Positions 59,025 to 64,000 of a DNA stretch of 64,000 nucleotides are shown here, piece after piece. This DNA is from Falsiroseomonas ponticola (GTDB taxonomy: Bacteria; Pseudomonadota; Alphaproteobacteria; Acetobacterales; Acetobacteraceae). Within the stretch, counting starts at the first letter, position 1, and each line of letters starts with the position of its first letter. Made by a program: the position numbers and the translations under genes. Under the pieces are notes generated by a model. It saw only the letters and a list, made by a program, of their open reading frames with translations, did no database searches and was not told the origin of the DNA. The stretch is taken from assembly GCF_016805305.1 (NCBI RefSeq), contig NZ_JAERQN010000013.1, forward strand, positions 1 through 64,000, read 5' to 3'.

Positions 59025-60629
59025 TCAGTCCTTCGTCGCGAAGCGGCGTCGCAGCTCGCCGCGCATGATCTTGCCAGTTGTCGTCTGGGGCAGCGCCTCC
59101 ACGAACTCCACCTGGCGGGGATAGAGATGGCCCGCGAGGCGCGTCGCCACGCTGCGCTGGATGTCGCTGACCAGCGCCTGGTCCGCCACGATGCCGGGCT
59201 TCGGCACCACCACGGCGCAGACGCGTTCCGTGCGCAGCGCATCCGGCAGGCCGATCACCGCCACCGCCGCGACGGCCGGATGCGCGAGGAGAAAATCCTC
59301 GATCTCGCCAGGGCCGATGCGATAGCCGGCGGAGGTGATGACATCATCGTCGCGGCCGACGAAGGTGACGTAATCCTCCTCATCCATCACCGCCTGGTCG
59401 CCGGTCAGCAGCCAGTCGCCGTGGAACTTGGCGGCCGTCGCCTCCGGCCTGTTCCAGTAGCCCAGGAACATCACGGGATCGGGCGCGCGGATGGCGATGG
59501 TGCCCTCCGCCCCGCGCGGCAGCACCGCGCCATCGGGGCCGAGGATCGCGACCTCATGCCCCGGCACCGGCTTGCCGATGGCGCCGGGCTTGACGGGAAA
59601 GAGGCCCGCGCAGGAGGCGATGGTGAGGTTGCATTCGGTCTGGCCATAGAACTCGTTGATCGTGAGCCCGAAGGCGCCGCGGCCCCATTCCAGCATCTCC
59701 GCGCCCAGGCTCTCCCCCCCGCTGCCGACGCTGCGCAGGTCCAGCCCGAAGCGCGCGGGGTCCGGCACCTGGCGCAGCATGCGCAGCGCCGTGGGCGGCA
59801 GGAAGGCGTTGCGCACGCGGTAATGCGCCATCAGCCGCAGGGCGTATTCGGGGTCGAACTTCGCCATGCGATGCGCGACGACGGTGACGCCGTGGAACAG
59901 GCTGGGCAGCAGCACGTCCAGCAGCCCGCCGATCCAGGCCCAGTCCGCCGGCGTCCAGAAGGTGTCCTCCGGCTGCGGGAAGAATTCATGCGGCATCTCC
60001 ACGCCCGGCAGATGCCCGCGCAGCACCCGATGGCCATGCAGCGCGCCCTTCGGGCTGCCCGTGGTGCCGCTGGTGTAGATGATGAGGGCGGGATCGTCCG
60101 GCCCCGTCGCGACGCAGTCATGCCGGTCGCTCGCGGGTTCGATCAGCTTGTGCAGGTCCGCGCCGCCATCGATGTCCAGCACATGGCGCAGCGCCGGCAG
60201 CTGGTCGCGGATGAAGCGCAGCTTCCCCGCGCCGACGCCATCCGTCACCAGCGCCACCGCGCCGCAATCGCGCAGCCGGTAGGCCAGCGCTTCCTCTCCG
60301 AACAGGGTGAAGAGCGGCACGGAGATCGCGCCGATGCGCCAGGCCGCGAGATGCGTCAGCAGCGTTTCCTGGCATTGCGGCAGCAGCACGCCGATCCGGT
60401 CCCCGCGCCCGATGCCCATGGCGAGGAAGAGATTCGCAAGCTTGCAGGAACGGTGGCGGAGATCGTCATAGCCGATGAGTTCCGTGATGCCGTCGCCCAG
60501 GACCTGCATCATCGCCAGGCGCCGGCTGCCATCCGCCCAGCGGTCGCAGACTTCCTCCGCCAGGTTGCAGCGCGCGGGAATCTCCCAGCGGAACGCGGCG
60601 CGGATCGCCTCGTAGCGGCCGCGCATCAT
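59025..60629 (-). CDS. AMP-forming acyl-CoA synthetase
   Basis: 534 aa ligase of the acetyl-CoA-synthetase-like/medium-chain group. Motifs: LIIYTSGTTGSPKGALHGH (P-loop), PEDTFWTPADWAWIGGLLDV, EFYGQTECNLTIASCAGLF, GYWNRPEATAAKFHGDWLLT, FVGRDDDVITSAGYRIGPGE (hinge and A8), and the catalytic Lys in TTTGKIMRGELRRRF. It overlaps the PaaK-like gene by 4 nt. With a branched-chain-type importer and IVD it probably activates an imported branched or aromatic acid. Confidence 0.88.
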   Translation of the reverse strand: MMRGRYEAIRAAFRWEIPARCNLAEEVCDRWADGSRRLAMMQVLGDGITELIGYDDLRHRSCKLANLFLAMGIGRGDRIGVLLPQCQETLLTHLAAWRIGAISVPLFTLFGEEALAYRLRDCGAVALVTDGVGAGKLRFIRDQLPALRHVLDIDGGADLHKLIEPASDRHDCVATGPDDPALIIYTSGTTGSPKGALHGHRVLRGHLPGVEMPHEFFPQPEDTFWTPADWAWIGGLLDVLLPSLFHGVTVVAHRMAKFDPEYALRLMAHYRVRNAFLPPTALRMLRQVPDPARFGLDLRSVGSGGESLGAEMLEWGRGAFGLTINEFYGQTECNLTIASCAGLFPVKPGAIGKPVPGHEVAILGPDGAVLPRGAEGTIAIRAPDPVMFLGYWNRPEATAAKFHGDWLLTGDQAVMDEEDYVTFVGRDDDVITSAGYRIGPGEIEDFLLAHPAVAAVAVIGLPDALRTERVCAVVVPKPGIVADQALVSDIQRSVATRLAGHLYPRQVEFVEALPQTTTGKIMRGELRRRFATKD

Positions 60630-61858
60630 GCGGGGCGCGTGTCGTCGATCACCTTGCCGTCATTCGGCAGGGCGCCGGGTTCCAGCAATTCGACGACGCC
60701 GCGCAGCCGCGTATGGCCCTGCAGGCTGCGCGCCAGGCTTTCCACCAGGCTCGCATCGCGCACCGGCGTCTCCACGCGCAGCACCATCGTGTCCCGCGTC
60801 CCGTCCAGCCCGATGACGAGCCGCGCGCGGCCGAGGCCCGGATGGTCCCGCATCACCGCCGCCACCTGTTCCGGCCGCACGAACATCCCGCGCACCTTGG
60901 CCGCCTGGTCCGCGCGCCCCATCCAGCCCCTGATGCGCATGTTGGTGCGCCCGCAGGGCGAGGCGCCGGGCAGCACGGCGGAGAGGTCGCCCGTCGCGAA
61001 GCGGATCAGCGGATAGGTGTCGTTGAAGGTGGTGACGAGAACCTCGCCGACCTCGCCCTCCGGCACCGGGTCGCCGGTGCCGGGGCGCACGATTTCCAGC
61101 ACCACATCCTCATCGACGATCAGCCCCTCCCGCGCCTCCGACTCATAGGCGACGAGGCCGAGATCGGCGGTGCCGTAGCTCTGCAGCACCGTCATGCCGC
61201 GCGCGGCGTAGAAGGCGCGCAGCCCGGGCAGATAGGCGCCGCCCGTGACGTGGCCGAGCTTCAGCGACGACAGATCGAGGCCGAGCGCGTCGCCGGCTTC
61301 CAGGATCGCCTTGAGAAAATCGGGCGTGCCCGCGTAGCAGGCGGGCCGCAGATGCGCCGCCGCGCGCGCCTGGCTTTCCGTGTTGCCGGGACCGGCGGGG
61401 AAGACGGGGCAGCCCAGCGCCCGCGCGCCTTCCTCCAGCATCATGCCGGCGGGGGTGAAGTGGTAGGCGAAGCAGTTGTGCAGCAGCTGCCCGGCGCGCA
61501 GCCCCGTGGCGTGCAGCGCGCGCGCGAAGCGCCAGGGATCGCGGCCCTCCGGCTGCGGTTCATGGATGGGCCCCGGCGAGGCGAAGACGCGCGGCAAATC
61601 GCCCAGCGGCAGGGTCGTGAAGCCGCCAAGCGGCGGTGCCGCCGCCTGCGCCTCGATCAGCGCGGATTTGCGCGTGACGGGCAGGCGCGCCAGCGCCGCG
61701 CGATCCGTGACGGCCGCGGGATCGATGCCATCCAGCAGCGCCGCATAGGCCGGCGCCCGCGCCCTGGCCCGCGCCACCAGGCGCGGCAGCGCGGCCCGCA
61801 GCGCGTCCTGCCGCGCCTCCGCGCCGCGCGTCTCCCGCTCGTCGTAATGCGCCGTCAC
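60626..61858 (-). CDS. PaaK-like AMP-forming CoA ligase
   Basis: About 410 aa, phenylacetate-CoA-ligase-like. FTTLPLGDLPRVFASPGPIH resembles the PaaK N-terminal strand region (normally S/T-rich at the P-loop, weaker here); then GARALGCPVFPAGPGNTESQ, HVTGGAYLPGLRAFYAARGM, LQSYGTADLGLVAYESEARE, VTTFNDTYPLIRFATGDLSA, MGRADQAAKVRGMFVRPEQV. The start is taken as GTG 61858 for its GTGA overlap with livF; GTG 61864 is equally in frame. Found between liv-type genes and a second ligase, which suggests aromatic acid catabolism. Confidence 0.83.
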   Translation of the reverse strand: MTAHYDERETRGAEARQDALRAALPRLVARARARAPAYAALLDGIDPAAVTDRAALARLPVTRKSALIEAQAAAPPLGGFTTLPLGDLPRVFASPGPIHEPQPEGRDPWRFARALHATGLRAGQLLHNCFAYHFTPAGMMLEEGARALGCPVFPAGPGNTESQARAAAHLRPACYAGTPDFLKAILEAGDALGLDLSSLKLGHVTGGAYLPGLRAFYAARGMTVLQSYGTADLGLVAYESEAREGLIVDEDVVLEIVRPGTGDPVPEGEVGEVLVTTFNDTYPLIRFATGDLSAVLPGASPCGRTNMRIRGWMGRADQAAKVRGMFVRPEQVAAVMRDHPGLGRARLVIGLDGTRDTMVLRVETPVRDASLVESLARSLQGHTRLRGVVELLEPGALPNDGKVIDDTRPA

Positions 61859-62697
61859 AGCCACCGCTTCCGTCGCTTGTAGGATTTCAGGTTGCGGAAG
61901 GATTTGCGGTCCGCGCCATGGCCGCCGAGATAGAATTCCTTCACATCCTCGTTGTTCGCCAGCGCCTCCGCGCTGCCATCCAGCACCACCTTGCCCTGCT
62001 CCATCACATAGCCATGGGAGGCAACGGAGAGCGCCATGCGCGCATTCTGCTCGACGAGCAGGATGGTGATGCCGAGATCCTCGTTCAGCTTGCGGATGAT
62101 CCCGAAGACCTCCTTCACCAGAAGCGGCGACAGGCCCATGGAGGGCTCGTCCATCAGGATCAGCGTCGGGCGCGCCATCAGCGCGCGGCCGATCGCCAGC
62201 ATCTGCTGTTCGCCGCCGCTAAGGTAGCCCGCCAGACCCGTGCGTTCCTTCAACCGCGGGAAGTAGTCATAGACCATCTCGATGTCGCGCTTCACGCCCG
62301 CGCCATCGCTGCGCGTGAAGGCGCCGAGGCGGAGATTCTCCAGGCAGGTCATGTCGCTGATGATCCGCCGGCCTTCCATCACCTGGAAGATGCCCTTGCG
62401 GACGATCTGGTGCGCCTCCACGCCGTTCAGCCGTTCGCCGGCGAAGCGGATGTCGCCGCGCGTCACCTCCCCTTCCTCCGACTTCAGCAGGCCGGAGATC
62501 GCCTTCAGCGTGGTGGACTTGCCCGCGCCATTGGCGCCCAGCAGCGCCACGATCCTTCCCTTCGGCACCGCGAGCGACAGGCCGCGCAGCACCAGGATGA
62601 CGTCGTTGTAGACCACCTCGATGTTGTTCACTTCCAGCAGCGGTGGCTCCCCCGTCGCCGGGGGAGCCGTTGCCGGAAGCGTCGCCGCCTCGCTCAC
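61855..62697 (-). CDS. livF: Branched-chain-type ABC ATPase LivF
   Basis: 280 aa. Walker A LGANGAGKSTTLKAISGL, FQVMEGRRIISDMTCLENL, signature YLSGGEQQMLAIGRALM, Walker B LILMDEPSMGLSPLLVKEV, H-loop ILLVEQNARMAL. It is longer than typical LivF (about 235 aa), with a Pro/Ala N-terminal extension and a basic C-terminus (RNLKSYKRRKRWL). The ATG overlaps the binding-protein stop. The liv-type permeases and LivG probably lie beyond the window's right edge. Confidence 0.92.
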   Translation of the reverse strand: MSEAATLPATAPPATGEPPLLEVNNIEVVYNDVILVLRGLSLAVPKGRIVALLGANGAGKSTTLKAISGLLKSEEGEVTRGDIRFAGERLNGVEAHQIVRKGIFQVMEGRRIISDMTCLENLRLGAFTRSDGAGVKRDIEMVYDYFPRLKERTGLAGYLSGGEQQMLAIGRALMARPTLILMDEPSMGLSPLLVKEVFGIIRKLNEDLGITILLVEQNARMALSVASHGYVMEQGKVVLDGSAEALANNEDVKEFYLGGHGADRKSFRNLKSYKRRKRWL

Positions 62698-63983
62698 CAG
62701 CCGAGCCAGTCGCGGCGGCGCTCAAGCTCCACCACCGTCACGGGTTCCACCTTGATGGTGCCGGCCTGCACCAGCTCCGCCACCGAACCCGCGGCGGTGT
62801 TGCCGTTGACGACGGCGCGGTAGATGCCGACTCGCAGCGTGCCGCGATGGTCATCCGGCGCGAAGGAGGAGGGGTTGCAAACGCCCTCGAAGCCCCGCGG
62901 CACCCAGTTCTGGCGGGCGTAGAAGCCCTCCCGGATCCGCTCCGCCGCCACCTGGCCGCCATTGGCGCCGGCGGTCTCCATCGCCTCCACCATCAGCATC
63001 GCGCTGCAGATGCCGGCGAGGTAGTGGACGGGCCGATAGGCCGTGCCGGCGGCATCCGAGATGCGGCTGATCTCCCTGACCGCGCGCATGCCCGGCACGT
63101 CCTGGCCCCAGACGGCGCCGGTGCGCACGGGGAAGATGACGCCATTCGCCGCCGTGCCCGCGGCCTTCATCGCATTCTCGTCCATGCCCCAGACATTGCC
63201 CATGAACTGGACATTCACGCCGGCGGTCTGGCAGGCGCGGAGCACGGAGATGTTGGACCCCGCGGTGTTGCCGAGATAGGCGTAGTTCGCGCCGCCATTG
63301 CGCAGCGTCAGGCATTGCGCGGTGTAGTCGCCCGGCGTCAGCGCGAACTGGATCGCCGGCAGCACATCGAAGCCGAGTTCCCGCGCCAGCGTCTCACCGG
63401 CTTCCTTCGGCGAATTCGGGTAGGGGTGGTTCGCGCCCATGTGGACGTATTTCGGCCGCCCCTGCTGGCCGCGCGCGCGCCAATCCTGCGCCGCCCATTG
63501 CAGCATGGCGCGCAGCGCATCCGAATAGGACGGGCCGTAGAAGAAGTTGAAGGGCGCGGCCTCCACGCCCTGGCGGCCGGAACGCCCCGCGGCATCCGTC
63601 AGCGTCGCGGCATAGGATCCGCTGATATAGGGGATGCGGTCGCGCGTGACGAAGCGGACCAGCGCTTCCGTATCCGCCGTGCCCCAGCCCTGGATGGCGA
63701 CGACGCGCTGGCGGCCCGTCCAGGCCTGGTACTGGCTGACCGCGCGCGGCGCGGCATAGCCGTAGTCGAAGCCGGAGACGTCGAGCTGCCGGCCATTGAT
63801 GCCGTTGCGCGTGCGGTTCACCCACTGCAAGGCATCGGCGACGCCCTGGCCATAGGGCACGCCCACATCGCTGGTGGCGCCCGAATTGTCCATGAGGTGC
63901 CCGACCGGGATGCGCTGCGCCGCGGCCGGCAGCGCCGCCGCCATGGCCGCCACGGCCCCCATCAGCAGATGCTTCACCTTCAT
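62694..63983 (-). CDS. LivK-like ABC substrate-binding protein
   Basis: 429 aa periplasmic binding protein with signal peptide (LLMGAVAAMAAALPAAAQ). Type I fold features: RIPVGHLMDNSGATSDVGVP, YGQGVADALQWVNRTRNG, VDxSGFDYGY-type LDVSGFDYGYAAPRAVSQYQ, RVVAIQGWGTADTEALVRFV, GGANYAYLGNTAGSNISVLR. The start at 63983 follows GGGAGGATCAAGGCG. First gene of the left-reading unit visible here; an upstream portion of the operon may lie outside. Confidence 0.9.
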   Translation of the reverse strand: MKVKHLLMGAVAAMAAALPAAAQRIPVGHLMDNSGATSDVGVPYGQGVADALQWVNRTRNGINGRQLDVSGFDYGYAAPRAVSQYQAWTGRQRVVAIQGWGTADTEALVRFVTRDRIPYISGSYAATLTDAAGRSGRQGVEAAPFNFFYGPSYSDALRAMLQWAAQDWRARGQQGRPKYVHMGANHPYPNSPKEAGETLARELGFDVLPAIQFALTPGDYTAQCLTLRNGGANYAYLGNTAGSNISVLRACQTAGVNVQFMGNVWGMDENAMKAAGTAANGVIFPVRTGAVWGQDVPGMRAVREISRISDAAGTAYRPVHYLAGICSAMLMVEAMETAGANGGQVAAERIREGFYARQNWVPRGFEGVCNPSSFAPDDHRGTLRVGIYRAVVNGNTAAGSVAELVQAGTIKVEPVTVVELERRRDWLGW

Positions 63984-64000
63984 CGCCTTGATCCTCCCAT

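Overview
The window is very GC-rich chromosomal DNA with strong GC-ending codon bias, tightly packed genes and frequent 4-nt stop/start overlaps (ATGA, GTGA). Its gene types suggest an alphaproteobacterium of the Acetobacteraceae (Roseomonas-like) grade: many orphan Bug/TctC solute-binding proteins, CaiB-type CoA-transferases, acyl-CoA dehydrogenases, a Mo-hydroxylase, heterotetrameric sarcosine oxidase and a two-cysteine ArsR sulfur switch. The taxonomic call is inference. No rRNA, tRNA, CRISPR, transposase, phage gene or replication origin was seen.

Layout. 0.1-9.1 kb: XRE regulator, small protein, then a sulfur-flavoured block: MetNI with two MetQ-like binding proteins and a flavin monooxygenase, a rhodanese/thioredoxin/DUF2892/ArsR persulfide module, hemP behind a Fur-like box, and an HpsN-like HisD-family dehydrogenase. 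9.2-29.7 kb: organic-acid and acyl-CoA catabolism, with an SDR, four Bug proteins, two metallo-beta-lactamase-fold proteins and LysR, acyl-CoA dehydrogenase/CoA-transferase/acyl-CoA dehydrogenase, Ldh-family dehydrogenase and amidohydrolase, a two-subunit Mo-hydroxylase, acetate kinase, and DMT and MFS transporters.

29.8-47.4 kb: an eleven-gene, nearly gap-free operon around SrfB (ASKHA ATPase-like) and SrfC (GTPase-like) proteins. It also encodes three single-pass proteins of common architecture but different C-terminal domains (trypsin-like protease, DUF2135-like, Cys-rich), a Sel1-like single-pass protein, a secreted vWA protein, a MacB/Lol-type ABC pair, an FGE-fold protein and a secreted tandem-domain protein. 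A TMEM43-like gene lies convergently beyond it. This is the strongest candidate for an undescribed envelope system.

48.8-54.4 kb: sarcosine oxidase soxBDAG, then an alpha/beta-hydrolase gene broken by one in-frame TGA. 54.6-57.8 kb: divergent succinyl-CoA-synthetase-like alpha and beta genes, DUF3237, rhodanese and a small membrane protein. 57.8-64.0 kb (minus strand): a branched-chain-amino-acid-type ABC system (binding protein and LivF), two AMP-forming ligases and isovaleryl-CoA dehydrogenase; the permeases and LivG probably lie past the right edge.

Two islands of five consecutive perfect hairpins (44.5 and 54.4 kb) are the notable non-coding structures.
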